64,000 bases of DNA from contig CAZVYY010000002.1 in assembly GCA_964630775.1 (NCBI GenBank), forward strand, positions 62,001 to 126,000, in the 5' to 3' direction. The notes under the pieces are model-generated. The model worked only from the letters and a program-made list of their open reading frames with translations. It was not told where the DNA came from and made no database searches. Source of the stretch: Anaeroglomus sp964630775 (GTDB lineage: Bacteria; Planctomycetota; Phycisphaerae; Sedimentisphaerales; Anaerohalosphaeraceae). The translations under genes and the position numbers were made by a program. Every line of letters begins with the position of its first letter. Within the stretch, counting starts at the first letter, position 1. Shown piece after piece: positions 1 through 8,843 of the stretch.

Positions 1-294
1 AAGATGATGGATAACCTAACCCTCCGCCACCAGAAGCAGCCGTGGGATGTCCCCAGTGCCGGCAGTGTCTTCCGTCGCCCGCAGGGGCGGTTTGTCGGGC
101 AGATGATCGAACAACTCGGCCTCAAAGGCCATGCCTGCGGCGGAGCAATGGTCTCGCCCAAACATGCAGGCTTCATCGTCAACTACAATGGCCAGGCCAC
201 AGGAAGGGATATTCTCGACCTTATTTCTCTGATTCAGGACAAAGTCTTTGCTGCTTTTCAGGTCAAACTTGAACTTGAGCAGCGGATTATTTGA
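1..294 (+). CDS. murB: UDP-N-acetylenolpyruvoylglucosamine reductase, C-terminal part (MurB)
   Basis: The reading frame is open from base 1, so the gene begins outside the window and only about the last 97 residues are present. The fragment carries the MurB C-terminal substrate-binding domain: PSAGSVFRRPQGRFVGQMIE, then GLKGHACGGAMVS and HAGFIVN, followed by the closing helix ending in LELEQRII. In MurB the Ser of PSAGS(V)F is the proton donor in NADPH-dependent reduction of UDP-GlcNAc-enolpyruvate to UDP-MurNAc, a cytoplasmic peptidoglycan step. The FAD-binding N-terminus lies upstream. It sits about 30 kb from murE/murF/mraY in this window, so it is not part of that cluster here. No clear terminator follows the stop. 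Confidence 0.93.
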   Translation, partial: KMMDNLTLRHQKQPWDVPSAGSVFRRPQGRFVGQMIEQLGLKGHACGGAMVSPKHAGFIVNYNGQATGRDILDLISLIQDKVFAAFQVKLELEQRII

Positions 295-752
295 GCCGAA
301 TCAGAGACAATTAACGATACTGATATACTGCAACTCCCCGGCACAGGTTGTACCGCATTTTTTATCGGAACATCAAAATTTTTGAATTTTTCAAAATTTC
401 ATAAAGCCCGGATTTACAAGAAGATGCAATAAAGTACAAAAAAAGCTGCCGATGTATTTGCCGCAAATCATTCAAAGCCCAGAGGATTGCGCTTGACTTT
501 GTCTTCAAAAAAGACCATAATTCATTAATGCAAATATTTGCGTAAGGGTTTATGGGTAAAAATGAAAAATCGTGACCACGCTTTCAAAGGCGTGCGACCG
601 CCTGAAGGAGTGCGTTCCCGAGTGATTTGGTACAAATTTTGTCAGCTTTGATTTGACACCTTGGCTCACATCAGACTTGCGATTGTTCTTCAGATTGATG
701 AGTGATATCTGGATAGAAGAGATAGAAAGCAGGATTTGCATGAGGAGGTAAC
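295..752 (+). other. 458-base gene-free region with long leader
   Basis: No credible coding frame. It holds a promoter candidate at 493-521 and then a leader of about 225 bases before the gene at 753. Within the leader, 577-594 (cacgctttcaaaggcgtg) is a self-complementary hairpin. I do not recognise a known riboswitch class. Confidence 0.4.
493..521 (+). promoter_or_regulatory. sigma70-type promoter candidate
   Basis: TTGACT at 493-498, a 17-base spacer, and CATAAT at 516-521; each hexamer differs from consensus at one position. It points to the secreted-protein gene at 753 and would give a leader of about 225 bases. Confidence 0.6.
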
Positions 753-2066
753 ATGGAGTCCAAGTGTGTAATGGCGTGTATCAATTCAATTGCAGCGTTG
801 ATGTTTATTGGCATCGGTCATGCCGGGGTCCTGGTTGAGGATTTTGAGTATCTTGATCCCAACGACTTCACCTGGACCGAACATAACGGGAATGCAGCAA
901 TTACACTGGTTCCCAGCGATTCCAACGACTTTCACCAGGTTATGAAATATGAATACTGGTGCGGAACCGCGCCTTATTTCACTGAAGCATTCACGATTTT
1001 TTCCGAGGCACAGGACTGGTCGATGTATGATACCTTTGGCATGTGGGTCAAAGGCAGAACTTCGCTGCAAAGTCTTGAGGATATGTATGTTGTGATCTAT
1101 ACATCTCCCGACCCGAATGATTCCATGACGCATGCCAACCTGGTTCCGCTGGGGACTGCACGTTTTTACAAGGTGACCCAACTGCCGAACTGGACGTATT
1201 GGCGAGCCGACATCGATTATCAATTTGAACCTCTGACCCATGTCTGGGGCATCGGGATCGGCATGATGCCGACCAGTTATGGCCACGGCATTGTGTTGAT
1301 CGATAATTTAGCGGTCAGTCATACAGGTCAGGGGGGTGTGGTTGATAACTTTGAGATGTATGCTGACGATAGTGATCTGCTGCTGAATGTCACCCCCGGG
1401 ACTAAAAATTGTACGATTTCCCTTGAAGATACCGAGGTCTTCAAGGGCAATCATGCCATGAGAGTCCAGTTTAATAACGGAGCGGATCCCTGGTGGACCA
1501 AGGTGACGTTCAGCAAAAATGTCAGGCATCTGGGATATAACTGGAATGCCATGGGTTATACGACACTCACGATGCATTTCAAGGTGACTGATCCTGAAGG
1601 ATATCTTAAGCTCAGCTTATTTGACAAGGGGGGATCAAACAAAGCCTCTTATACATATAATGGCGGGGCGCGTTTGACTGCCGGAGACTGGACACGCTGG
1701 GATATTGATTTGCGTTCGGTGCTTGTGACGAATCCGAAGGCTTTGGATGAAATCGCCCGCGTTGACATCCAGTTCCAGCCGCTTGATTATGGTGTCGGTG
1801 TCGTTTATGTGGACGATATTTATGTGAATGTCTGCGGTCTGAGAGCCGACCTGTGCGATCAGAACTGTTTAGTGCATTTGCCGGATTTTGCCGTTTTGGC
1901 CAGTCAATGGGGCCGGACGGATTGTGCCGCACCGGATTATTGCATGGGTGCAGATCTTCTGATTGAAAACGAACGTGATGGCAAGGTGGATATAGCAGAT
2001 GCGGCCATTCTTATCAGTGAATGGCTTAAATGTGAAATGCTTTATGAGGACGATTGTCCTTTCTGA
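753..2066 (+). CDS. secreted protein with two CBM-like modules and dockerin-like tail
   Basis: 437 aa. An N-terminal hydrophobic segment (residues 1-24) looks like a signal peptide. Two related beta-sandwich-type modules follow, at about 28-190 and 197-365. Each opens with a V(E/D)DFE(Y/M) motif and ends with a VLIDNL or VYVDDI strand, the pattern of carbohydrate-binding-like modules. Residues 371-435 form a dockerin-like pair: DFAVLASQW, a C..P.YC.GADL linker, then DGKVDIADAAILISEWL, resembling EF-hand calcium repeats common in planctomycete secreted proteins. The start has a strong gaggaggt ribosome site just upstream. The GDWTRWDIDL motif is shared with the hydrolase 15 bases downstream (2082), so both modules are paralogous and the two genes probably form one operon. 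No catalytic domain is seen; a binding or surface role is inferred. Confidence 0.8.
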   Translation: MESKCVMACINSIAALMFIGIGHAGVLVEDFEYLDPNDFTWTEHNGNAAITLVPSDSNDFHQVMKYEYWCGTAPYFTEAFTIFSEAQDWSMYDTFGMWVKGRTSLQSLEDMYVVIYTSPDPNDSMTHANLVPLGTARFYKVTQLPNWTYWRADIDYQFEPLTHVWGIGIGMMPTSYGHGIVLIDNLAVSHTGQGGVVDNFEMYADDSDLLLNVTPGTKNCTISLEDTEVFKGNHAMRVQFNNGADPWWTKVTFSKNVRHLGYNWNAMGYTTLTMHFKVTDPEGYLKLSLFDKGGSNKASYTYNGGARLTAGDWTRWDIDLRSVLVTNPKALDEIARVDIQFQPLDYGVGVVYVDDIYVNVCGLRADLCDQNCLVHLPDFAVLASQWGRTDCAAPDYCMGADLLIENERDGKVDIADAAILISEWLKCEMLYEDDCPF

Positions 2067-2081
2067 TGATTCGGCGATTTC

Positions 2082-4136
2082 ATGCGTATCAGAGTATTAG
2101 TATCCATGATGGTGTCTTTTCTGTGTGTCATGACGACGGCCAACGCAGTGGACATGGAGTTTGATGTCACGGATGTGTCAGGCCCGTTTGAAGGGTTTGG
2201 CGCTCAGGTCTGGCCGGGCGACATGCGTGTGGAAAGCCTGTTTGCCAGCCTGAACGTCAGGTACATGCGCATGTGCCCCGGCGGATGCAGCAATCCGCCC
2301 ATAGACGTCACTCAGGCTCAAATGGATGCCTATGTCAGCTCCGAATACAACGGGACCACGCGGGGAAACAGCATTAGGGCGTCACTGCAGATGGCCGAGC
2401 GGCTGGATATCCGGGTTATTCTCAACATGTTCGGCGGCCCCTCGGCCTGGCTTGGCACCAATCGACGACTGAAAGCCGACAATTTTGACGATTTTGCGAG
2501 GCTTTGGGCGTCCCAGGTTTACTTTTTCACAAGTCGGGGATTGCAGATCAGATACATTGAATTGGCCAATGAACCCGAAGGGGATTGGAATATTTACATT
2601 CCTCCCGCCGATTACAACACTGTGGTCAAACAAGTCCGCCAGGAACTGGACAGCCGGGGATTGACGGAGGTGGGTATTGTGGGGCCGGGGCTTGCCTATC
2701 TTTATCACGGGCCGTCCTGGATCAATGCCCTCGATAATGACGGCAGGGCGGCACTGGCAGGCTGGTCCACTCATGCCTGGGATGAAGGCTGGGGCAATAC
2801 GGATGCCTTGCCGGGTTTTCTCGATATGCGATGGCGGGATACCTTTGGTGCGGCGGTGACTGGTGCAGATGCAGATCGTCTCAAGCCGATTATCGTTACT
2901 GAATATGCAACAGGAGTCAGACTGTATAATGGCGTGGACTATGGGAATGGCTACACCGAGACTGCTCAGTTTGCTCAGCGGTGTTATGAGAATTCGCTGA
3001 CCCTGCTCAACAACGGGGCGAATGTACTGTGTTACTGGGAGGCGGCCAATCAGAGCTGGCAAACGCCTCCCATGTCCGGCTTTTTGAGAACGGATTCGAC
3101 TCTTCGTCCGGTCTATTACGCGATGCAGACACTTGCTCCCTATATCCCCAACGGCGCCATGGTGCTGCGAAAGACATGGAATGACCCGGTTGTCACTGCG
3201 GCGGGTTTTATTGGCGATCACCGGCTGGTGCTGGCCTTTGCCAACAGCACGGCCAATGCCGCAGCACGCACGGTGAAGATAAAAGGCATCGTCAGTTTCA
3301 TGGCAACTGCCGTGGCGGGATATGAATCGGGTGCCATTGTCGATAAGTCTTCGAGCATCCATTTCAATTACGATTCGGCAATTCTGACTATCAGCCTGTC
3401 GCCGGAAAGTACGCTGACGGTTGCTGCGTCTGTCAATGAGTGCAACGCCCTGCTGACAGGCGATCTGACTGGAGATTGCCGCGTTGCGATGGATGATTTC
3501 GAAAAGGTGGCTTCCAGTTGGCTGACGGATCATCATGTCAGCAGTCCGTCTCAGGTTATTGACGATTTTGAATCCTATAATAACTCCTCCGCCCTGACCG
3601 ATGACTGGACGTCTTCTCCCAACGTGACGCTGTCGGTGGACACATCCATTGTGCACAGCGGGGCGAAGGCTATGAAATATCAGTACAATAACGGCAGTGC
3701 ACCGTATTATGCCAAGGCTTCGTTCGGGGTGGGTGATTCCGACGGCGAGGATTGGACCGGCAGGGACACATTGACGCTGTGGTTCAGGTGTACCGTAAAA
3801 AAAGAGCCCATGCAGGTCAACGTTGTAAACCGTTATGGCACCACGGTCCTGGCGGCCCCGTTTGGTACGCCGCAGGCAGGCGACTGGACGCGGTGGGATA
3901 TTGACCTGAGTCCGATTGCTCCGGAAGAAATCACGCGTATTGGCCGGCTGGATATCTTTTTTACATCGCAATGGTATGGGGCCGGAACGGTGTACTTTGA
4001 TGATATCAGCGTGTCCGGCGGAGGCCTTGTCTGTTCTGCTGTGCCGGCCGGCGATGTGAATGGCGATTGCAGGGTGAATCTGCAGGATATCCTGGAACTG
4101 AGTGAAAATTGGATGGTCAGCACGTTAATCGAGTAA
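2082..4136 (+). CDS. secreted clan GH-A glycoside hydrolase with dockerin and CBM-like modules
   Basis: 684 aa. Signal peptide at 1-22. Residues 25-450 form a TIM-barrel hydrolase: FEGFGAQ near the start, a probable acid/base Glu164 in ELANEPEGDW, and a probable nucleophile Glu274 in IIVTEYATG. This layout fits clan GH-A; the GFG opening and a beta domain after the barrel suggest GH30 or a neighbour such as GH39, and the exact family is unsure. A dockerin-like half (GDLTGDCRVAMDDFEKVAS, about 458-478), a CBM-like module starting IDDFESYNN (about 492-650), and a second dockerin-like half (GDVNGDCRVNLQDILELSE) follow. The module resembles those in the protein encoded upstream and in the PEP-CTERM protein at 4202. 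No clear Shine-Dalgarno precedes the start, which lies 15 bases after the previous stop, suggesting translational coupling. Substrate is unknown; a hemicellulose is plausible. Confidence 0.82.
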   Translation: MRIRVLVSMMVSFLCVMTTANAVDMEFDVTDVSGPFEGFGAQVWPGDMRVESLFASLNVRYMRMCPGGCSNPPIDVTQAQMDAYVSSEYNGTTRGNSIRASLQMAERLDIRVILNMFGGPSAWLGTNRRLKADNFDDFARLWASQVYFFTSRGLQIRYIELANEPEGDWNIYIPPADYNTVVKQVRQELDSRGLTEVGIVGPGLAYLYHGPSWINALDNDGRAALAGWSTHAWDEGWGNTDALPGFLDMRWRDTFGAAVTGADADRLKPIIVTEYATGVRLYNGVDYGNGYTETAQFAQRCYENSLTLLNNGANVLCYWEAANQSWQTPPMSGFLRTDSTLRPVYYAMQTLAPYIPNGAMVLRKTWNDPVVTAAGFIGDHRLVLAFANSTANAAARTVKIKGIVSFMATAVAGYESGAIVDKSSSIHFNYDSAILTISLSPESTLTVAASVNECNALLTGDLTGDCRVAMDDFEKVASSWLTDHHVSSPSQVIDDFESYNNSSALTDDWTSSPNVTLSVDTSIVHSGAKAMKYQYNNGSAPYYAKASFGVGDSDGEDWTGRDTLTLWFRCTVKKEPMQVNVVNRYGTTVLAAPFGTPQAGDWTRWDIDLSPIAPEEITRIGRLDIFFTSQWYGAGTVYFDDISVSGGGLVCSAVPAGDVNGDCRVNLQDILELSENWMVSTLIE

Positions 4137-4201
4137 ATCGAACCATGAAAACACGGTTGTATATGAAAATACATTACTAACTTTTTTCAGGAGGTGTAAA
4201 G

Positions 4202-4879
4202 ATGAGAACGTGTGTGATTCTAATGGCCGTATTGACTTGTATCTGTATGGCGGGTACCACTTTTGAGACGGTGGTGGATGATTTTGAAGGCTATGCCGAC
4301 AGCGATGCGCTGCGCGCGGTATGGGTGCCGAATGCCAATTCCAATATCACCAGTGAAACGCTGGAAAATGTATTGAATGGGCAGTCGATGCTGATTCAGA
4401 ACAATCAAAATTCACCGTACTTTGCTCAGACGAAGTTTACCCTGGCCGGTGCCGTCCATAATGTTCACGGCGTCAATCTGACCTATCCGGGTTATTATGC
4501 CATTAAAATGACGTTTGCCGTTCCGGTTAATAACAGCACGCAGCCGTGGGGCAATCTCGGCGGCTCCGGCGGTGATGTCTTTCTGACTTTTTATGATTGC
4601 TGGGGACAGAAAGTCATGGGTGCCAGTTATCCCGGTGATGTAACCCCAAGCGGTACCGGCTGGCCCAATGGCATCGTCTGGGAGATTCCTTTTGCTGCCA
4701 ATATGGTGGCCGGAATGAACCTGGAAAACGTGGAACAGATTACGGTTGGTGTCAACAGTACCTATTATGGTACAGGTGCTCTTTTTGTGGATGATATTGT
4801 CCTGGTCGGACAAGTTCCGGAACCGGCCACGATGCTGCTGCTGGGTTTCGGTGCGATCGGCATCCTTCGTCGCAGATAA
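4202..4879 (+). CDS. PEP-CTERM protein with CBM-like module
   Basis: 225 aa. Signal peptide at about 1-18, then a single module of the same kind as in the two preceding genes: VVDDFEGYADSDALR at its start and TGALFVDDIVLV at its end. The C-terminus, VPEPATMLLLGFGAIGILRR, is a textbook PEP-CTERM signal: PEP motif, hydrophobic helix, Arg cluster. Such proteins are cut by an exosortase and delivered to the envelope or an extracellular matrix. The start follows an aggaggtgta ribosome site. Sharing a module with dockerin-tailed neighbours but using a different sorting tail suggests that one binding module is delivered to different places. No enzyme domain is seen. Confidence 0.85.
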   Translation: MRTCVILMAVLTCICMAGTTFETVVDDFEGYADSDALRAVWVPNANSNITSETLENVLNGQSMLIQNNQNSPYFAQTKFTLAGAVHNVHGVNLTYPGYYAIKMTFAVPVNNSTQPWGNLGGSGGDVFLTFYDCWGQKVMGASYPGDVTPSGTGWPNGIVWEIPFAANMVAGMNLENVEQITVGVNSTYYGTGALFVDDIVLVGQVPEPATMLLLGFGAIGILRRR

Positions 4880-4902
4880 TGGACTATTCATACTGAATAT
4901 GC

Positions 4903-4942
4903 GGACAGGAGGTGTAGAAATTATTTTCGATACCTCCTGTCC
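4903..4942 (+). terminator. 11-bp perfect inverted repeat, terminator-like
   Basis: ggacaggaggt at 4903-4913 is exactly complementary to acctcctgtcc at 4932-4942, with an 18-base loop. It lies between the PEP-CTERM stop and the pseudopilin start. There is no T-tract, so it could be an RNA stability or processing hairpin rather than an intrinsic terminator. Confidence 0.4.
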
Positions 4943-4986
4943 CCCGGCCGGACACAGTAATATGCTTTTTCGAAAGGAACAGATCT

Positions 4987-5769
4987 ATGTGTAAGCAAAG
5001 GAATGGCGCGTTTACGCTCATTGAACTGCTCGTTGTCATAGCGATTATCGCCTTATTACTGTCCATTGTGGTACCTGCTTTGAGCCGGGCCAAGCATATT
5101 GCGCGAAGAACGATGTGTGCTGCACGCATCAAGGATGCGGTGACCGCCTTGATCGTTTACGGGACGGAAACCGGCGGCGGCAAATTGCCGCTGGGAGCGA
5201 TGGGGAATAATTTCAGCGCATACGAAAAGGGAAAGGGCTGGAGCCAGCTTGACTATATGCATGAAACGTCGTTTATCCCGCTGTCGCAATATCTCAAAGA
5301 TACCCGGACGATGATGTGCAACAGTATTCCCATGCACATCCAGGAGGATTCTGAGTGGACGGGCGAACCGTTTATCCCAAGCTGGAACCGTACCAATAAC
5401 TGGCCGGCGTATTGGATCGGGTATAATTATTTCGGCGGGCATTTTGCGCAAGCCTGGCCTGATCCGGGTACGGCTGCGATGAAATGGAAAAGTCCCTACC
5501 GTTTGACCGATCCGGGTTATCTGCCGCTGCTGGCCTGCAAAGTCAGCCAGAGTGAAACCCAGTACAAGACCTTTATTGCCCATTCCAGCCAGGGGCCACT
5601 CTATGGAGAAATAAGAGATAATCCGCAGGAAATTGCCCCAAATGGTTCAGGCAATTTGGGAAAGTTGGATGGTTCCGTCTCATCGAAACCCGTGCGGGAT
5701 ATGGACAAGCACTATTCAAAAAATGTCTTTGGTGTTTATGCCGATCCCATTGTGTTTTCCTACTGGTGA
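4987..5769 (+). CDS. type II secretion/type IV pilin-like pseudopilin
   Basis: 260 aa. The N-terminus is a class III (prepilin) signal: a short basic leader MCKQRNGA, then FTLIELLVVIAIIALLLSIV with Glu5 of the mature protein, the hallmark for cleavage and N-methylation by a prepilin peptidase. A long hydrophobic helix and a globular domain follow (WPAYWIGYNYFGG, and a C-terminal LGKLDGSV segment typical of planctomycete pseudopilin-like proteins). These are encoded in many copies in planctomycetes and their exact role is unsettled. Its position after three secreted carbohydrate-binding or hydrolytic proteins suggests a link to surface display or secretion. The ribosome site is gaaagga. Confidence 0.85.
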   Translation: MCKQRNGAFTLIELLVVIAIIALLLSIVVPALSRAKHIARRTMCAARIKDAVTALIVYGTETGGGKLPLGAMGNNFSAYEKGKGWSQLDYMHETSFIPLSQYLKDTRTMMCNSIPMHIQEDSEWTGEPFIPSWNRTNNWPAYWIGYNYFGGHFAQAWPDPGTAAMKWKSPYRLTDPGYLPLLACKVSQSETQYKTFIAHSSQGPLYGEIRDNPQEIAPNGSGNLGKLDGSVSSKPVRDMDKHYSKNVFGVYADPIVFSYW

Positions 5770-5816
5770 TTTGATGCGTTATCGCCGGATTGGACGGGTA
5801 TCGGGTTTGAGTTGGT

Positions 5817-7811
5817 TCAGAGTCTTTTGAGCCACTGGGCGGCAAAGAAATTCATGTCCTGCAGGCTGACGATGCCGTCGCCGCCGACAGGAACCATATC
5901 CGCCAGGGTATTGGCGGTCAGCCAGACATCGGCCAGTGTCAGCAAATCCAACAGGCCCACCTCATTATTCCGGTCCAAGTCCGACCGCAGATGGTCTCCC
6001 AGCCAGACCGGCCCGACGCCGGTGTCGGTCTGCATGATGGGCCTGATGGCATCCCCGTCATAGCTGATTTTCTCGATAGCCACTGAACGAGACCCGGAAT
6101 AGGGGCCGCTGTCCAGTCGCTCATTCCAGCGGTGATATACGATAATCCACTCATCGAGGGCGCCATTGTACATAAAGGAATGATGCCCCGGCCCTTTGAA
6201 CCAGCCCTGGCTGGACAGAATTTTGCCGCGATACGTCCACGGGCCGACAGGTGTGCTCGATGTGCAGTAATGCACGGAATAGGTATCGTTATTCCAGCTT
6301 CCATTGCTGTAGGACAGGTAATAGACTCCCTTGCGATAATGCATAAAGACGCCTTCGGTGAAGTAGGGCGGGTTGGCCACGGCGATCTCGCGGGCAAAGC
6401 TCATCATGTCGGCGTTGAGTTCAAACACTCGCAGCCGTGAGCCTGCACTGCCGCCTGCGTACAAATACGAAATTCCCGAGGCCGGATCGGTAAAGACCAT
6501 CGGATCGATAGCCTCAAAATTCGCGGCGTTATTGTCGGACAGCAGCGCCGAGCCTTTGTCGGTAAAGGGGCCTATGGGCGATAATCCGGTTGCCACGCCG
6601 ATGTGAGAGGGTTTGGGGCCGACCGAATAGTAGAAATAGTACCGTCCGTTTTTGCGGACCATGGCCGGTGCCCAGGCATGCTTGCCGGCGGGAATCCAGG
6701 GAATCTGGTCGAAATTCAGAATCGCACTATACGACTGCCAGTTTACCAGATTCGATGAGGAATAAGCATAAAAGCGCCGGGAATGTCCGCTGGTTGGATA
6801 AATCCAGGCCTTGTCGTCAACCAGCAGGATATGCGGGTCTGCGGCGTCCATGATGGGGTTGTTGTCCCGGGTGGGCTTGGGCATCATCAGGAACTGGCTG
6901 ACCGGCAGCGCCGTGTCGGAAATCCGGACTTCATCGATGTATCCATAGGCACGGTCTGTGCGGGTGCCATTGTACATGCCCCTTCCGACCGACCAGGCCC
7001 CGGTGTGCCAGTCGCTGCCGCTGGCGGTTCCCCTGGTCAATGCGCGATTGGGGCTGCCGCTGAGGGTCATATCCGTCTGAGCCACCAGAAACGGATCGGT
7101 TCCTGCACTGATATCAGCAAGATAAAGCTTCAGTGACGATCCGTCGTTGACAGCGGCCATGTAATACCAGCGTCCTGTTTTTCCATCCGGGTCTGTGCTC
7201 CAATCGAAGCCGCGGATCATTCCTGCAGGAGAAGCGGCCCGGTGCACATAACCGGAAACATCCACAAAGACAATCGCAACGCTTTGATCCGGACAGATCT
7301 GAAAATACAACGCAGCGAGGTTGGAATCAGAACTTGTCACGCTTTTGGCGTCGCGTCCGACAATTGTCCGGTATCCGCCGTTTTCGGGCTTGAAAAAGGC
7401 TTCAATGGTGAACTGCGAAGGGGTAATGGATTCGATATCCATACCTGCCGGATTGCTGCCGGGTCCCTGAGCTGTTGTTTTCGAGCGAGTCTGCAGGGAA
7501 GGGGCGGATCCTGTGTTTTTAATACTGTATGCATTGACCGCAGAGGTTTGGCAGACCGGGTTATATGCGGTTTCGGTCAGATACCGAAATCCCTCCTGCC
7601 CGCCGGTGGTGCCGGGGTCCAGATGGTTGCCATTACCTGAACTGTCGGGGGCGCCAAAAGGCTTCGTGATGACAGCCCCGGCAGGTCCTTGTTCGAAGCG
7701 CCAGTATGCAAGGGTTGCCCCCTCGGTTCGGATGACACAAAAACCAAAAACAAAACAAGCCATCCAGGACGCATATCTATAACTTTTTCTGAACGCTGGC
7801 ACCTGCGGCAT
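5817..7811 (-). CDS. secreted LamG-GH43 glycoside hydrolase with dockerin-like tail
   Basis: 664 aa. Signal peptide at about 10-31. Residues 33-305 form a concanavalin/LamG-like module (LAYWRFEQG at the start, YGYIDEVRISDTAL at the end). Residues 317-600 are a five-bladed GH43-type catalytic domain with the three expected acids: Asp325 in AADPHIL (base), Asp436 in EAIDPMVF (pKa modulator) and Glu486 in YFTEGVFMHY (acid). The HAWAPAMVRKNGRYYFYYS strand is also typical. The tail carries two dockerin-like repeats (DLDRNNEVGLLDLLTLADVW and DGIVSLQDMNFFAAQWL). GH43 enzymes usually act on arabinan, arabinoxylan or xylo-oligosaccharides; the precise specificity cannot be read here. It converges with the hydrolase cluster on the plus strand, suggesting one polysaccharide-degradation locus. 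Confidence 0.88.
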   Translation of the reverse strand: MPQVPAFRKSYRYASWMACFVFGFCVIRTEGATLAYWRFEQGPAGAVITKPFGAPDSSGNGNHLDPGTTGGQEGFRYLTETAYNPVCQTSAVNAYSIKNTGSAPSLQTRSKTTAQGPGSNPAGMDIESITPSQFTIEAFFKPENGGYRTIVGRDAKSVTSSDSNLAALYFQICPDQSVAIVFVDVSGYVHRAASPAGMIRGFDWSTDPDGKTGRWYYMAAVNDGSSLKLYLADISAGTDPFLVAQTDMTLSGSPNRALTRGTASGSDWHTGAWSVGRGMYNGTRTDRAYGYIDEVRISDTALPVSQFLMMPKPTRDNNPIMDAADPHILLVDDKAWIYPTSGHSRRFYAYSSSNLVNWQSYSAILNFDQIPWIPAGKHAWAPAMVRKNGRYYFYYSVGPKPSHIGVATGLSPIGPFTDKGSALLSDNNAANFEAIDPMVFTDPASGISYLYAGGSAGSRLRVFELNADMMSFAREIAVANPPYFTEGVFMHYRKGVYYLSYSNGSWNNDTYSVHYCTSSTPVGPWTYRGKILSSQGWFKGPGHHSFMYNGALDEWIIVYHRWNERLDSGPYSGSRSVAIEKISYDGDAIRPIMQTDTGVGPVWLGDHLRSDLDRNNEVGLLDLLTLADVWLTANTLADMVPVGGDGIVSLQDMNFFAAQWLKRL

Positions 7812-7932
7812 AAAAACTCCGCCTAATACGGTATATTGACTATCTGATACACATAAATACAGGATTTATCCTGTCACAATACGTATTATACAAAATGAGC
7901 CGTGTTAGGGCCACACGAAATTTTTCGACAGG

Positions 7933-8514
7933 CTATTTCACGAATTTATACATCATAATCGCATCGATAAACTGGCCGTCTGCGGATTGCGTGGCTTTGG
8001 TGAGGCGTCCTTCTTCCTGGAAGCCTGTTTTTTCATACAGCAGCCGGGCAATCCGGTTGTCGGCCGGGACGGTCAGTGTCAGCATTTCGAGGGTCGGATG
8101 GTTCCTGGCCCAGCCAATCAGAGAGTACATCAATGCACTGCCGACACCCCGCCCGCGATAGTCCGCAAGGACGCTGACGCCCACCCGGCCCGAGTATGTA
8201 CCCGCGGCTTGCATATCGCAGGATATCTCGGCGATGCCGATGATCTTGTCGTCCAGCCATGCCGTCAGCAGCAAGCCGTTGTTGGCAGTCTGATAGTGAT
8301 TCAGACGCCGCCACAGGGCTTCCATGGTAAATGACTCCGGCGCCTCGTCATAAATCGCCAGCATCTCGGTGTCCTGTGCAAATTCGGAGGCAAAGAACTC
8401 CATCACCTCCGCCGTATCTTCCCGTACCGCCGGGCGGACCAGGAGAACCTCGCCATTTTTCAAAACATGGGTTCGACTGTTTGTCATTGCTGTGTTCTTG
8501 ATTGTGCTGTTCAT
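7933..8514 (-). CDS. GNAT-family N-acetyltransferase
   Basis: 193 aa. The acetyl-CoA pyrophosphate loop is clear: SVLADYRGRGVGSALMYSLI matches the GNAT motif A (R/Q-x-x-G-x-G/A). Upstream strands (VLLVRPAVREDTAEVMEFF; GIAEISCDM) and downstream motif B (ARLLYEKTGFQEEGRL) complete the fold. The C-terminal YEKTGF...G segment resembles RimJ/RimL and other small-substrate acetyltransferases, but the substrate is not predictable. The ATG at 8514 has only a weak gaaag ribosome site; the Met at residue 10 (MTNSRT) is a possible alternative start. It stands alone between hairpins. Confidence 0.85.
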   Translation of the reverse strand: MNSTIKNTAMTNSRTHVLKNGEVLLVRPAVREDTAEVMEFFASEFAQDTEMLAIYDEAPESFTMEALWRRLNHYQTANNGLLLTAWLDDKIIGIAEISCDMQAAGTYSGRVGVSVLADYRGRGVGSALMYSLIGWARNHPTLEMLTLTVPADNRIARLLYEKTGFQEEGRLTKATQSADGQFIDAIMMYKFVK

Positions 8515-8536
8515 AGTATTTCTTTCAGTAAATGAG

Positions 8537-8574
8537 AAAGGCCTTTCAGAACTGTCTTGCTCTGAAAGGCCTTT
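8537..8574. terminator. 14-bp perfect inverted repeat, terminator-like
   Basis: aaaggcctttcaga (8537-8550) is exactly complementary to tctgaaaggccttt (8561-8574), with a 10-base loop and T-rich ends on both strands. It lies just upstream of the acetyltransferase start and could insulate it from the membrane-protein gene. The rest of 8575-8804 shows no gene. Confidence 0.6.
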
Positions 8575-8804
8575 TAGTATTCGATTACTTTATTGTCCTG
8601 ATATCAGAGCGGTTTTCTCCCGTATGAAATAGCCAGTACCGAAGCAAGTACGATCGCCTTGGAGCGCAGCATAATTGCCGCGGCCTTGCCGCTTTGTGCT
8701 CTGAACGAATTGGAACAATATGCAGTATTCATAATTTTCTGTATTATGTCGGAAAAGCAAGCCCGAAGTCAAGCGAAATTCCTGAAATTCTGTTTCGTTG
8801 TCAG

Positions 8805-8843
8805 AATAGGCAATTCGGAGACAAGCGTCTGTTATTGCCTATT
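8805..8843 (-). terminator. inverted repeat at the stop of the membrane-protein gene
   Basis: aataggcaat at 8805-8814 pairs exactly with attgcctatt at 8834-8843. The right arm overlaps the stop codon of the gene at 8832. It probably marks transcript end on the minus strand, but there is no long U tract. Confidence 0.4.

Noticed and set aside
2382..3971. 529-residue minus-strand frame opposite the GH-A gene
   Set aside because: Lies within the hydrolase coding sequence on the other strand; Arg/Ile-rich with no recognised domain.
8537..8574. Possible mobile-element terminal repeat
   Set aside because: The perfect repeat has a 10-base loop and T-rich ends, fits a terminator, and no transposase or target duplication is nearby.
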